Origin: an uncultured Thermomicrobiaceae bacterium
GTDB lineage: Bacteria; Chloroflexota; Chloroflexia; Thermomicrobiales; Thermomicrobiaceae
NCBI GenBank assembly: GCA_938082375.1
Contig: CALKCJ010000021.1
Coordinates: forward strand, 1-64,000
Length of the DNA stretch: 64,000 nt
Reading direction: 5' to 3'
Position numbers and translations under genes: made by a program. Of this stretch, positions 9,854-19,543 are shown in pieces. The stretch's first letter is position 1. Each line of letters begins with the position of its first letter. The notes below the pieces were generated by a model, which saw only the letters and a program-made list of their open reading frames with translations, did no database searches and was not told the origin of the DNA.

Positions 9854-11423
9854 CCTGGTCGACCAGCCGTGGATCCCGTCCCTAACCGTGAATGGAAGCC
9901 TCACGGAACTGAGCCTGCGAGACGTGCTGACCCGGCCACAGGGCGTGCGCGAGATCGTGGATCTTGCGCCGACGGTGACGGTGGCCCTGCACCGGCTGCT
10001 GCTGGCGGTCCTCCACAGCGCACTCAAAGGTCCGAAACACGTCGACCAGTGGCGGGAGTGGTGGGAAGCCGGAACCTGGGATTCCGGCGCTGTCTCCGCG
10101 TACCTCGATCGGTGGCGGCACCGCTTCGACCTGTTCGCCCAAGAGCGGCCGTTCTACCAGGCGCGGGAGGTGAACCATGCCTACGAAGACCCGATCACCA
10201 AACTGACACACGAGCTGGCATCCCCAGCAAACCCGGTAGCGTTGTTCGACCACACCCTGCCAGACTACACGTCGCTCACTCCGGCCGAGTCCGCGCGCTA
10301 TCTGGTCGCACACCAGGCCTTCGCGGTCGGTGGGCTCGTATCGGGGCGAGTTCCCGCGGAGAAGTCCGCCGACGCCGCACCCCTCTGCAAAGCGGCGGTC
10401 TGTCTCGCGAAGGGGCCGACGCTCTTTCACACACTGATGCTCAACCTACTTGCCTACGATCCGGAAAATGGCCTGCCTTTCGAAGGGTCAGGAGAAGACC
10501 GTCCAGCCTGGGAGCGGGACGCGGAACCGGCTCCGTACGACCGCCGCCCCGACGGCTACCTCGACCTGCTCACCTGGCAGTCCCGGCGCATCCTGCTGAT
10601 CCCAGAGGTGAGCCCGAACGGAGCGTTGGTTGTCCCCCGTGTCGTGATCATGAAGGGGGAGCAGTTCCCCGACGGCTGGGAGCGCTGGCAGGGCGAGACG
10701 ATGGTACCGTTTCGCAAGGTGAAGGCCAAGCCGCCGTTTCCCCTCGCGCTGAGCGAAGAGCGGGCGCTCTGGCGCGACAGCCTGGCTCTGCTCCAATCGG
10801 CTCGGGCGCAGGTCGACCCATCGCTCGAGCCACCGAGGCTGGTTGGGTGGTTAGCGGAGCTGGTCGAGTTCGGGGCGCTCGATTGCTGGAGCACGCTGCC
10901 GATCGACGTTTACGGTTTGACAACCGATCAGGCCGCCGTGCGCTTCTGGCGTCACGAGCGTGTCCCGATCCCGGCCGCGCTGTTGCGCGATCGCGGCCTC
11001 GTCGCCCGGGTCAGGGACGTTCTCCAGCTCGCCGAGGCAGTCGCCGAGATCCTGCGAGAGTCGGTCCGCGCCATCGCTCGCTCGACCCTGCCAGCCGGGG
11101 CACGGGACGCCAGGGAACTAACCGACGCGCTGGCACCCGAGCGGTCGTACTGGCCAGTCCTGGAAATCCCCTTCTTCCAGACACTGCAGCGGCTAGCCGT
11201 GTCTGGTGGGCACGAGCCAGCTGTGCGGCAGGTGCTCGCCGACTGGGCACGGCTCGTCGGTCACACCGCGTGGCGTGCGTTCGCAGCCACGATCGAGCCC
11301 CTCCAGGGATCGCCACGCGCCGTCCTCGCCATTGCGGAGCACGAGCGCCGGTTCAGCATCCGCCTGAGCAGGGCGTTGAGCTCGTTCGCGACCGAGTCAG
11401 AGAAGGAGGTGGTGCATGGTTGA
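9840..11423 (+). CDS. casA: Cascade large subunit Cse1 (CasA, Cas8e)
   Basis: A 527-residue Cse1, the Cascade subunit that reads the PAM and recruits Cas3. It opens with the hallmark SFDLVDQPWIPSL block. The GTG at 9840 has AAAGGAGG six bases upstream, inside the cas3 end. The family's usual length is about 500-560 residues, so it is full length. The C-terminal part is rich in charged helices, as expected for the four-helix bundle that contacts Cse2. Its stop codon overlaps the cse2 start by eight bases. Confidence 0.94.
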   Translation: MPSFDLVDQPWIPSLTVNGSLTELSLRDVLTRPQGVREIVDLAPTVTVALHRLLLAVLHSALKGPKHVDQWREWWEAGTWDSGAVSAYLDRWRHRFDLFAQERPFYQAREVNHAYEDPITKLTHELASPANPVALFDHTLPDYTSLTPAESARYLVAHQAFAVGGLVSGRVPAEKSADAAPLCKAAVCLAKGPTLFHTLMLNLLAYDPENGLPFEGSGEDRPAWERDAEPAPYDRRPDGYLDLLTWQSRRILLIPEVSPNGALVVPRVVIMKGEQFPDGWERWQGETMVPFRKVKAKPPFPLALSEERALWRDSLALLQSARAQVDPSLEPPRLVGWLAELVEFGALDCWSTLPIDVYGLTTDQAAVRFWRHERVPIPAALLRDRGLVARVRDVLQLAEAVAEILRESVRAIARSTLPAGARDARELTDALAPERSYWPVLEIPFFQTLQRLAVSGGHEPAVRQVLADWARLVGHTAWRAFAATIEPLQGSPRAVLAIAEHERRFSIRLSRALSSFATESEKEVVHG

Positions 11424-11970
11424 GACCGCTCGCATGTCCGTCGAGCAGCGCTTCGCGCAGGCTCTCGCGACGCTGGCACAGCGCAACGACCGAGGCGCGC
11501 TGGCAGCGCTGCGCCGGGGCCTCGGTAAGCCTCCCGGTACCGCTCCGGAAATGTTCCCGTTTGTGGCACCGCACCTTCCAAGGAACGCCTCCCCACTTCT
11601 CGAGCGCGCCTGCTATCTGGTCGCTGCACTCTTCGCCCTCCACCCGTCGAGCTGGGAGACGCCCAAGCCAGGAGACCTCTCAACCAACCTCGGCGCCTCG
11701 TTCGCAGTGCTGGCCCAGCGCTCGACAAATCGCCAGGGAGTGACCCGACGATTCCTGCACCTGCTGCTCGCGCACGAGGAGGAATTGGCGGACCACCTCC
11801 GCCATGCGGTCAGCCTGTTGAAGTCCCAGTCGGTCCCGGTCGACTGGGCACAACTCTTGTGGGATGTCCAGCGCTGGAGCAGTGACGACCGCCGAGTCCA
11901 GCGGCAGTGGGCACGAGCGTACTACGAGCGGCTCCCAAGCGGAGAGGAGGTGAATGACGCCGAGCCATGA
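11416..11970 (+). CDS. casB: Cascade small subunit Cse2 (CasB, Cas11)
   Basis: A 184-residue, largely alpha-helical protein, full length for Cse2. Two copies line the belly of Cascade and hold the non-target strand. Recognition rests mainly on position between cse1 and cas7e, together with the helical, Arg-rich pattern (RFLHLLLAHEEELADHLRHAV). AAGGAGG precedes the ATG at 11416. There are 55 bases before the next gene, the largest gap inside the operon. Confidence 0.9.
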   Translation: MVETARMSVEQRFAQALATLAQRNDRGALAALRRGLGKPPGTAPEMFPFVAPHLPRNASPLLERACYLVAALFALHPSSWETPKPGDLSTNLGASFAVLAQRSTNRQGVTRRFLHLLLAHEEELADHLRHAVSLLKSQSVPVDWAQLLWDVQRWSSDDRRVQRQWARAYYERLPSGEEVNDAEP

Positions 11971-12025
11971 GCGCCGGCGAAACGTTCTGTAGGCCAAGAC
12001 GACACCGTGAAGGGAGAAGTAGGCC

Positions 12026-13213
12026 GTGTTCGTGGAGCTGCACCTAATCCAGCACTTTGCGCCCTCGAACTTGAACCGCGACGATACCGGTGCACCGAAA
12101 GACTGCGAGTTCGGCGGTGTCCGACGGGCCCGTATCTCCAGCCAGTGTATCAAGCGAGCCATCCGCACCTACTTCCAGCGGGAGCAGCTGCTTTCCAAAG
12201 AGCACCAGGCCATCCGCACCAAGCGGCTCCTCGGTGAGCTTGCTGACCAGCTCACCGGACGGGGGAAGGATCCAGACGCGGCATTGCTTGTCGCCCGGCG
12301 GCTGATCGAGAGCCTGGGCCTGGCTCTGGCGGCGAACCAGCCGGAGAAAACGGAGTATCTCGTCTTCCTCGGGCGTCAGGAGATCGCGAACCTCGCCGAC
12401 CTAGCCGCGACGGCATGGGACACCCTGCTCGCTCTTGACGACGTCGCGGAGGACAAGAAGCAGGATCGCAAGAAAAAGGCTCGGAGCGTCGTTCCCGGCG
12501 AGATCTCCCGCGCGGCTTACCAGTACCTGGACGGCGGTAGGGCGGTCGACCTCGCGCTGTTCGGGCGGATGCTGGCTGACCTGCCCGAGCACAAAATCGA
12601 CGCCGCCTGCCAGGTGGCCCACGCCATCTCGACCAACCGCGTCACGATGGAGTTCGACTACTACACCGCGGTCGACGACCTGCTGCCGGCGGAGACCACT
12701 GGTGCTGACATGATCGGCACGGTCGAGTTCAACAGCGCCTGTTATTACCGCTACTTGAATGTCGATATCGACCAGCTCATCAGGAATCTTCAGGGCGACA
12801 CCGAGCTCGCCGGAGCGGGGCTCAAGGCGCTGATGCAGGCCGCAGTGTTCGCTGTGCCAACCGGCAAGCAGAACAGCTTCGCAGCCCAGAACCCGCCCTC
12901 GCTCGTCTTCGCCGTCGTCCGTCAGCGCGGCCTCTGGTCGCTTGCGAACGCGTTCGTCGAGCCGGCACGCCCACGCGACGGCCGCGACCTGGTTCAGGAG
13001 TCGATCCGCAAGCTCGATGCCTATTGGGGTCAGATGGTTCAGATGTACGGCGATGACGGCATCTTCGGCGGCTGGGTGGCGACGTATGAGCCCGATCAGC
13101 TTCAGGCACTCCAGGTTAAGCCCTGTTGTCGCGTAGATACCGTGGGCACGGTCATCAAGCGCGCGGTAGCCGCGGCGTTCAATGGTGATCCGACCCAGCA
13201 GGAGGGAGCATAG
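12026..13213 (+). CDS. casC: Cascade backbone subunit Cas7e (Cse4, CasC)
   Basis: A 395-residue Cas7-type RAMP protein. It opens with FVELHLIQHFAPSNLNRDD, the beta-strand and turn typical of CasC, followed by GVRRARISSQCIKRAIR, the conserved block for RNA backbone contact. Six copies bind the spacer part of crRNA in known I-E complexes. The start is a GTG with GGGAGAAG upstream. Length is normal for thermophilic homologues. The gene ends two bases before cas5e. Confidence 0.94.
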   Translation: MFVELHLIQHFAPSNLNRDDTGAPKDCEFGGVRRARISSQCIKRAIRTYFQREQLLSKEHQAIRTKRLLGELADQLTGRGKDPDAALLVARRLIESLGLALAANQPEKTEYLVFLGRQEIANLADLAATAWDTLLALDDVAEDKKQDRKKKARSVVPGEISRAAYQYLDGGRAVDLALFGRMLADLPEHKIDAACQVAHAISTNRVTMEFDYYTAVDDLLPAETTGADMIGTVEFNSACYYRYLNVDIDQLIRNLQGDTELAGAGLKALMQAAVFAVPTGKQNSFAAQNPPSLVFAVVRQRGLWSLANAFVEPARPRDGRDLVQESIRKLDAYWGQMVQMYGDDGIFGGWVATYEPDQLQALQVKPCCRVDTVGTVIKRAVAAAFNGDPTQQEGA

Positions 13214-13215
13214 CC

Positions 13216-13986
13216 ATGGCCGGCACTGGCACCCTGCTCCTGCGCCTCGCCGGCCCGATGCAGTCCTGGGGCGTTCAGAGCCGGTTTACGGTCCGCGATA
13301 CCGCCCGGGAGCCGACCAAGAGCGGCGTGATCGGTCTCGTCTGCGCGGCGCTCGGCCGGCCGCGCGAGAAACCGGTGGATGACCTGGCGGCGCTGCGCAT
13401 GGGGGTACGCGTCGACCTCGAGGGCGTGCTTTCGCGCGACTACCATACCGCCGGCGTGGGCCGATGGGCCGGCCGGCGGTACGGCGTGATCACCGTGGAC
13501 GGGAAGGGTTTGCGACCAGTCCCATCCAACCGCTACTACCTCGCCGACGCGGACTTCCTCGTCGGGCTCTGGGGCCCCCTGCCGCTGCTCGAGCAGATCG
13601 CTGAGGCACTCCAGCGCCCACACTGGCCGCTCTATCTCGGCCGCAAGGCGTTCGTGCCCGGCGTACCCGTCTGGATTCCTGACGGGCTCAAGCCCGGTCT
13701 CGGTCTCGAACCAGCGCTCCGCAGCGAACCGTGGCCCAGTGGGGAGCAGCTTGGCCGCCGCCCCTTACCCAAGCCCCCAGCCCTACGCGCCGTGCTCGAG
13801 GAGACCGACCCTGAGCGCGCCGACTACGCGCAGCTCGACCAGCCGGTGGGGGCTGTGTTCGCCACCCGCCGCTTCGGCCTGCGCTACACCCGCACCGTGT
13901 TCTGGGTCCTGGGGGCCGATGTGCCCATGCGAGAGGAGATCAATCATGTACCTCTCACGGCTGATCCTCGATCCACGCAGTCGTGA
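13216..13986 (+). CDS. casD: Cascade subunit Cas5e (CasD)
   Basis: A 256-residue RAMP protein with the Cas5e N-terminus LLLRLAGPMQSWGVQSRF followed by TKSGVIGLVCAALGR, the usual family opening. Cas5e caps the 5' handle of the crRNA. A strong AGGAGGGAGC precedes the ATG. Its last 41 bases overlap the start of cas6e in another frame, an unusually long overlap for this operon but still compatible with coupled translation. Confidence 0.94.
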   Translation: MAGTGTLLLRLAGPMQSWGVQSRFTVRDTAREPTKSGVIGLVCAALGRPREKPVDDLAALRMGVRVDLEGVLSRDYHTAGVGRWAGRRYGVITVDGKGLRPVPSNRYYLADADFLVGLWGPLPLLEQIAEALQRPHWPLYLGRKAFVPGVPVWIPDGLKPGLGLEPALRSEPWPSGEQLGRRPLPKPPALRAVLEETDPERADYAQLDQPVGAVFATRRFGLRYTRTVFWVLGADVPMREEINHVPLTADPRSTQS

Positions 13987-14683
13987 CGTCCAGCGCGACC
14001 TGGCCGACTGCCAGCGGCTGCACCGGCGTGTGATGTCGCTCTTCCCCGATCTGCCAGATAAAGGGAAAGCACGCGCCCAGCTGGGCGTGCTTTATCGGTT
14101 GGACGCGAATGCCCTCTCGGGATACACGCTGTTGGTACAAGCGCTCGTATCGCCGGCATGGTCGAGCCTGCCGAACGCGTACCTACTCGAGACCGGCGGT
14201 GACCCCCCGAATCCAGAGAGCAAGCCGCTCGCGCACCTCTACGAGCGGCTACGGCCTGGGACAGTGCTCGCCTTTAGGCTGCGGGCGAACCCGACAAAGA
14301 AGATCGATAGCTGGCAGGGACGCGAAGGCTACCGACCGAACGGTCGGCGCGTTGATCTGCGGCGGGAGGAAGATCAGATCGCCTGGATCGTGCGAAAGGG
14401 CGAGCAGCATGGTTTCCGGCTGCTCGAGGTGAAGCTGCGGCCGGACACGATTGCTCTGGTGCCGACACCGCGCAGCCTCGACCCTCGCCCCGGCGGCCGC
14501 GTAACTGGCTGGCGGGAAGGCCGCGAAACAGGACCCCAGCGGCTGACCTTTGCAGCAGTGGTCTACGAAGGGCTGCTCCAGGTCACCGAAGCCGCCCGGT
14601 TCCGCGAAGCGCTTCGGAGCGGTATCGGTCCGGCCAAAGCCTACGGCTTCGGTCTCCTCTCGGTCATGCGCCCTCCGGAGTAG
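13946..14683 (+). CDS. casE: CRISPR RNA endonuclease Cas6e (CasE)
   Basis: A 245-residue Cas6e that cuts the repeat hairpin of the precursor crRNA and stays bound to it. The ATG at 13946 is chosen because it gives the canonical N-terminus MYLSRLILDPRSRDVQRDL; earlier in-frame ATGs only extend it into cas5e. His26 in QRLHRRV matches the general-acid/base histidine of I-E Cas6 enzymes. The Gly-rich loop GIGPAKAYGFGLLSV near the C-terminus is also intact. GAGAGGAG lies ten bases upstream. Confidence 0.94.
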   Translation: MYLSRLILDPRSRDVQRDLADCQRLHRRVMSLFPDLPDKGKARAQLGVLYRLDANALSGYTLLVQALVSPAWSSLPNAYLLETGGDPPNPESKPLAHLYERLRPGTVLAFRLRANPTKKIDSWQGREGYRPNGRRVDLRREEDQIAWIVRKGEQHGFRLLEVKLRPDTIALVPTPRSLDPRPGGRVTGWREGRETGPQRLTFAAVVYEGLLQVTEAARFREALRSGIGPAKAYGFGLLSVMRPPE

Positions 14684-14687
14684 CACA

Positions 14688-15638
14688 GTGGACGATCTGC
14701 ATCTCTTACCGACAGTTCGCGATAGCTGGACGTACCTCTATGTCGAGCATTGCCGGATCGAGCAGGAGGGCAAGGCCATCGCGCTCCTCGACGAGCGTGG
14801 CAAGACGCCAGTACCCTGTGCCACGCTGATGACCCCGCTGCTCGGGCCGGGAACGACTATCACGCACGCCGCCGTGCGCGCACTGGCCGAGAACGGGTGT
14901 TTAGTCATCTGGTCCGGCGAGGAGGGAGTACGCTGCTACGCGCAGGGGTTGGGCGAGACGCGCTCCTCGCGCAACCTGCTGTGGCAGGCCTGGCAGTGGG
15001 CCGACCCGGCACGACGCCTAGATGTGGTTATGCGGATGTACCGCATGCGGTTCGCCGAGCCGCTGCCGCCCAACCTTACGCTGCGCCAACTCCGCGGCCG
15101 CGAGGGGATGCGGGTTCGCTGGGCCTATGAACGGGCCAGTCGCGAGTTCGGGGTGCTGTGGCATGGGCGCTCGTACCGGCAGGATGACTGGCGCGCGGCA
15201 GACCCGGTGAACCGAGCACTCTCGTGCGCGAACTCCTGTCTCTACGGCATCTGCCACGCGGCCATCGTCGCAGCGGGGTTCTCACCTGCGATCGGGTTCA
15301 TCCACACCGGCCGCATGCTCTCATTCGTCTACGACATCGCCGACCTGTACAAAACTGAGATCAGTATCCCCATCGCCTTTCGGATCGCGAGCGACGGCGA
15401 GAAGGAACTTGAGATCCGCGTGCGCCATGCCTGCCGCGACGCGTTCCGTGAGAGCCGGCTCCTGTGTCGGATCATCCCGGACATCGGCCGTGCGCTGGGC
15501 ATGGATCGACCGCCCGAGGAACGAGCGGCCTTCGACAACGAAATGGCGGCTCCCGGCGGACTGTGGGATCCGAAAGGCGAGGTTGCGGGAGGGGTGAACT
15601 GGGCCGATGAAATGGACACTGGCGAGGATAGACCATGA
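14688..15638 (+). CDS. cas1: Cas1 integrase, type I-E
   Basis: A 316-residue Cas1e that, with Cas2, inserts new spacers at the leader end. The GTG at 14688, four bases after the cas6e stop, gives the usual N-terminus [19 protein letters not shown]. The metal-binding residues are present: Glu139 in LRGREG, His206 in IGFIHTG and Asp219 in VYDIADL. The NSCLYG and [13 protein letters not shown] blocks closely follow the Escherichia coli protein. The adaptation module therefore looks functional. Confidence 0.95.
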   Translation: MDDLHLLPTVRDSWTYLYVEHCRIEQEGKAIALLDERGKTPVPCATLMTPLLGPGTTITHAAVRALAENGCLVIWSGEEGVRCYAQGLGETRSSRNLLWQAWQWADPARRLDVVMRMYRMRFAEPLPPNLTLRQLRGREGMRVRWAYERASREFGVLWHGRSYRQDDWRAADPVNRALSCANSCLYGICHAAIVAAGFSPAIGFIHTGRMLSFVYDIADLYKTEISIPIAFRIASDGEKELEIRVRHACRDAFRESRLLCRIIPDIGRALGMDRPPEERAAFDNEMAAPGGLWDPKGEVAGGVNWADEMDTGEDRP

Positions 15639-15943
15639 TCGTGTTGGTTCTCGAGCGGGTGCCGGTCGGATTGCGGGGCGAGTTAACGCGTTGGCTGATC
15701 GAGCCCAAGGCAGGCGTTTTCGTGGGCACGGTTTCGGCACGAGTGCGAGACCGGCTGTGGGACAAGGCCTGCCGATCGCTACGTGGCGGGGCGGCATTGA
15801 TGGTCTACACGACGAACAACGAGCAGGGGTTTGCTCTGCGGTTAGCGGGGGAGACTGGTCGGCAGATCGTGGAGTACGAGGGTCTCTGGCTGGTACGAGT
15901 GCCAGTGAATCAGCGGAGTACAGCTGAGCCATCGAGCGTCTGA
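15635..15943 (+). CDS. cas2: Cas2, type I-E
   Basis: A 102-residue I-E Cas2, scaffold of the Cas1-Cas2 spacer integrase. The ATG at 15635 overlaps the cas1 stop as ATGA. The sequence [20 protein letters not shown] and the later YTTNNEQGF segment are typical of the CasF/Cas2e group rather than classical Cas2. It is the last gene of the operon and lies 73 bases before the array. Confidence 0.93.
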   Translation: MIVLVLERVPVGLRGELTRWLIEPKAGVFVGTVSARVRDRLWDKACRSLRGGAALMVYTTNNEQGFALRLAGETGRQIVEYEGLWLVRVPVNQRSTAEPSSV

Positions 15944-16016
15944 GCGGCATTCGCCACCGTAAGGGCTGCTGGACTATGAACAGGTGCGGGAGCCGATTTC
16001 GTTGAGGGTGCACAGT
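15944..16016 (+). promoter_or_regulatory. CRISPR leader
   Basis: The 73 bases between cas2 and the first repeat. In I-E systems the leader lies on this side and holds the array promoter and the integration anchor. No convincing -35/-10 pair was found, so the array may be read partly from the cas operon. Assigned by position and by repeat orientation. Confidence 0.55.
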
Positions 16017-16656
16017 GTGATCCCCACGCACGTGGGGGTGGACCGACCGAGAAGTCCTCGAACTTACCCCAATCGCAGTGATCCCCACGCACGTGGGGGT
16101 GGACCGTCGCGGTCTCCTCCGCCGGAGCCTCCTCCTGTGTGATCCCCACGCACGTGGGGGTGGACCGAACTCGGGCTGGAGCCGTTGGCCGTCCGCCTCG
16201 TGATCCCCACGCACGTGGGGGTGGACCGACCGATGACGCCACATCTTTCACGGCCCCCACGTGATCCCCACGCACGTGGGGGTGGACCGCGCTGGGCGGA
16301 GGAGGGACTAACGCAGATCGGGTGATCCCCACGCACGTGGGGGTGGACCGGAGGCCTTCTGTGCCTGGCTCCACCACGAGTGGTGATCCCCACGCACGTG
16401 GGGGTGGACCAGGCCCGCCACGAGGCGGAGGCCGTGGCACAGGAGTGATCCCCACGCACGTGGGGGTGGACCGGGACGACCAAGCGGCCCTCAAGGGACG
16501 ATCAAGTGATCCCCACGCACGTGGGGGTGGACCGCCGTGACCGTCACCTACGTTGCGGGCTGGGCTGTGATCCCCACGCACGTGGGGGTGGCACTGCGGC
16601 TCGCTCCCCGACTGCCGGTACGCCCCTGTGATCCCCACGCACGTGGGGGTGGACCG
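16017..16656 (+). CRISPR. Type I-E CRISPR array, 11 repeats and 10 spacers
   Basis: Repeats of 29 bases begin at 16017, 16078, 16139, 16200, 16261, 16322, 16383, 16445, 16506, 16567 and 16628. Each begins GTGATCCCCACG and ends GTGGACCG, the latter being the 8-base crRNA 5' handle. CCCCAC and GTGGGG form the Cas6e stem with a GCAC loop. Orientation matches the E. coli I-E repeat (5' TCCCC, 3' ACCG), so crRNAs are read on the + strand away from cas2. Spacers are 32 bases except the seventh, 16412-16444, which is 33. Two repeats deviate: number 7 ends in A instead of G, and number 10 ends CACT instead of ACCG. The final repeat is perfect. No spacer was seen to match this window. Confidence 0.98.
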
Positions 16657-16947
16657 GGGTGATGGTGCACTACCGAACCCAAGGGTGACACGCTCCTGTC
16701 TCCTCTGACCCGGAACACCGCCTGTCGCGCAGGCTCGATTGCCTCCCCCACGTGCCATCCACTTAGGTTCCTTGCGTACCTGCGTACGGGCGACGGCCTC
16801 CCTTCCGCCAACTCGCCGTTAACACCTCGGCGATACCCAGTGGCCGTGTGGTCGCAGCACTGCCACAGCACCAGGGTGAAATTGCCCGTCATCGGCACGC
16901 CCTGTACGATTTCTTCCGCTGTCTGCCGGCAGAAAGGGCGAGGTAGT
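16657..16947. other. Non-coding stretch between CRISPR array and P-type ATPase
   Basis: 291 bases with no convincing gene. They form the presumed 5' leader of the magnesium-type ATPase. A short stem CGCCG/CGGCG lies around 16823-16841. No match to the M-box core was recognised by eye. An array terminator was not evident. Confidence 0.4.
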
Positions 16948-19467
16948 GTGGATTCCCAGGCAGTTTGGTCCACGACCGAAAGCGTCCCTCTTGCCTGCCT
17001 GCAAGGCCTGAGTTCGACCGAGGCGGCCGAGCGGCTTGCGCGCTACGGCCCCAACGAACCGATCCGCTCTCGACGCCGCACTGCCCTAATCTATCTCCTC
17101 CAGCTCTTGACGAACCCCCTCACGCTCGTCTTGCTGGTCGCCAGTGGTATCGCCGCCGTGCTCGGCGAGCTGGTCGATGCCACCCTCATCGTGACCATCG
17201 TCACGCTCAGCACCGCGATCAATTTCTGGCAGTTCCACCGCTCACAGCGCACGCTCGAGCAGCTCCGCGCGGGCATGGTGCCCACCGCAACCGTCCTGCG
17301 CGACGGCGTCTGGCAGGAGATCCCCCGTGTCGACGTCGTGCCCGGCGAGATCATCCGGCTGAGCGCGGGCGACCTCGTGCCCGCCGATGCCCGCCTCGTG
17401 CAGGCGATCCACCTCTTCGTCCAGCAGGCCAGCCTCACCGGCGAGTCGTTCCCAGTTGAGAAAGTCGCCGACCCGGGTGCGCCGCCGACCAGAGACCCGT
17501 CCTCTCCCCACATGGTCTTTCTGGGCTCCTCGGTGATCAGTGGCCTCGGGATCGCCGAGGTCGTCACCACTGGCCCGTCGACGCTCTTCGGCTCGCTGGC
17601 TGCCTCACTCGCAGCACGACCGCCGGAGACCGAATTCGAGCGCGGGCTCCGCCAGTTCAGCTATCTCATCACTCGTACCGTCTTCTTCCTCGTCCTCTTC
17701 GTCGTCGCGGTCAATTTGGGCTTCCGTCGACCGGCGCTGGATTCGCTGCTCTTCGCCGTGGCACTGGCCGTCGGCCTGACGCCCGAGTTCCTGCCGATGA
17801 TCACGACCATCGCACTCGCACAGGGAGCGCAGCGGATGGCAAAGCGGCGCGCGATGGTACGGAACTTGTCAGCGATCGAGAACCTGGGCAGCCTCGACGT
17901 CCTGTGCACCGATAAGACAGGCACGCTCACCGCCGGCCAGATGCGCCTCGACCGTGCGGTCGATCTTGCCGGCCAACCAGCCCCGCGAGCGCTCTCGCTC
18001 ACCTGGCTAAACAGCGCTTACCAGAGTGGGCTTCACAACCCGCTCGATGCCGCGATCCTGGAAGCCGGTACGCCGGATCTACCGGCCGCAACCAAACTGG
18101 CTGAGATCCCGTTCGACTTCGAGCGCCGCCGTGTGTCGGTCGTCGTGCAGGTCGGCGACGAGATCGCGCTGGTGACCAAGGGCGCGCCGGAGTCCGTGCT
18201 CCCCTGCTGCACCAGACACGAGGTCGGCGGGCAACTCTGGCCCCTCGATGAGACAGCGCTCGACGAGGCCAGCCGCACGGTCACCGAGCTGAGCCAGGCC
18301 GGCTTTCGCACGCTCGCGGTGGCGTATCGCCGGCTCGATCGCGGCGAGGCAAGCGAGGTCGACGTGGCCAGCGAGCACGACCTCGTGCTGGCCGGTTTCC
18401 TCGCCTTCGCCGACCCTCCTCTCTCGGACGCAGGCGAGCTGATCCGGACGCTCGCTGAGCAAGGAATACAGACCAAACTCCTCACCGGCGACAACGAGTT
18501 GGTGGCGACTTCGGTCTGGCGAGCGCTCGGCCTCGAGCCGCAGCGAGTCGTCCTCGGTTCGGATCTCGAGCGGCTGGACGCGCTTGCCCTTCAGCGCGTA
18601 GCGGAGGACGCGAACATCTTCGCGCGGGTCAATCCAGCACAGAAATACCAGCTTGTACTAGCACTAAAGCGGCGCGGTCACACCGTGGGCTTCCTCGGAG
18701 ACGGGATCAACGACGCCCCGTCACTCCACGCCGCCGATGTCGGGATCTCGGTCGTCAACGCGGCCGACGTGGCCCGCGAGGCAGCCGATCTCGTACTACT
18801 CGATCGCCGCCTCTCCACCGTCCACGCCGCCATCATCGAGGGCCGGCTCGCCTTCGGGAACGTGCTCAAGTTCCTCCTCATGGAAACGAGCTCCAACTTC
18901 GGCAATGTCTTCAGCATGGCCGGCGCCGCGGTGTTCCTCCCCTTCCTGCCCATGCTCCCCCATCAGATCCTGCTCAACAACTTTCTCTACGACCTGGCGC
19001 AGATCAGCATCCCAAGCGATCACGTCGACCAGGAACTCGCCGCCCGCCCGCGACAGTGGGACGTGCGCTTCATCCGCTCCTTCATGCTGATGATCGGGCC
19101 GATCAGCTCACTGTTCGATTTCCTGACCTTCTTCGCGCTCCTCTGGTACTTCAAGGCCTCGGAGACGCTGTTCCACACCGGCTGGTTCGTCGAATCGCTC
19201 GCCACCCAGTGCCTCGTTGTCTTCGTCATCCGTACCGCCCGCGCCCCCTGGCGGAGTCGCCCCAGCCGGAGCCTCGCACTCAACGTACTGGCCTGCGTCG
19301 GGCTCGGATTCGTCCTCCCCTTCTCTCCCCTCTCGCGCCTGCTGGGCTTCGTCCCACTACCCGGTTCTTATGTCGTCTTTGTGAGCCTAGCGACGCTGGC
19401 TTATCTCGCCCTGGTCGAAGTAGCCAAGCGGATCGTGTTTCGCCGCGCCAGGCTCGTATCGAGTTGA
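16948..19467 (+). CDS. mgtA: Magnesium-transporting P-type ATPase (MgtA-like, P3B)
   Basis: An 839-residue P-type ATPase. The GTG at 16948 follows GAGGT and begins just before the conserved cation-ATPase N-terminal domain (LSSTEAAERLARYGPNEP). The actuator motif is SLTGES, the phosphorylated Asp322 lies in DKTGTLT, and TGDN and GDGINDAPSLHAADVGISV follow. Two blocks separate MgtA from Ca2+ or Na+ pumps: VGLTPEFLPMI before the catalytic Asp, and SSNFGNVFSMAGAAVFLPF in the C-terminal membrane domain. It should import Mg2+ using ATP at the cytoplasmic membrane. No MgtC or regulator is adjacent. The neighbouring CRISPR locus is probably coincidental. Confidence 0.9.
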   Translation: MDSQAVWSTTESVPLACLQGLSSTEAAERLARYGPNEPIRSRRRTALIYLLQLLTNPLTLVLLVASGIAAVLGELVDATLIVTIVTLSTAINFWQFHRSQRTLEQLRAGMVPTATVLRDGVWQEIPRVDVVPGEIIRLSAGDLVPADARLVQAIHLFVQQASLTGESFPVEKVADPGAPPTRDPSSPHMVFLGSSVISGLGIAEVVTTGPSTLFGSLAASLAARPPETEFERGLRQFSYLITRTVFFLVLFVVAVNLGFRRPALDSLLFAVALAVGLTPEFLPMITTIALAQGAQRMAKRRAMVRNLSAIENLGSLDVLCTDKTGTLTAGQMRLDRAVDLAGQPAPRALSLTWLNSAYQSGLHNPLDAAILEAGTPDLPAATKLAEIPFDFERRRVSVVVQVGDEIALVTKGAPESVLPCCTRHEVGGQLWPLDETALDEASRTVTELSQAGFRTLAVAYRRLDRGEASEVDVASEHDLVLAGFLAFADPPLSDAGELIRTLAEQGIQTKLLTGDNELVATSVWRALGLEPQRVVLGSDLERLDALALQRVAEDANIFARVNPAQKYQLVLALKRRGHTVGFLGDGINDAPSLHAADVGISVVNAADVAREAADLVLLDRRLSTVHAAIIEGRLAFGNVLKFLLMETSSNFGNVFSMAGAAVFLPFLPMLPHQILLNNFLYDLAQISIPSDHVDQELAARPRQWDVRFIRSFMLMIGPISSLFDFLTFFALLWYFKASETLFHTGWFVESLATQCLVVFVIRTARAPWRSRPSRSLALNVLACVGLGFVLPFSPLSRLLGFVPLPGSYVVFVSLATLAYLALVEVAKRIVFRRARLVSS

Positions 19468-19543
19468 CACCACCGCTCTGCTCCACGACCGAGTGGTGGT
19501 ATAGTAGTAGACAACGTGCGGGTCTGCCGATCGGGATGCTTGG

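Noticed and set aside
16685-16700. Possible twelfth, degenerate CRISPR repeat after 16656
   Set aside because: Only GTGA matches at about the right distance; the rest has no similarity to the repeat.
16657-16947. M-box Mg2+ riboswitch before the mgtA-like gene
   Set aside because: The leader was compared from memory with the M-box core and no continuous match was found; a covariance search would be needed to exclude it.
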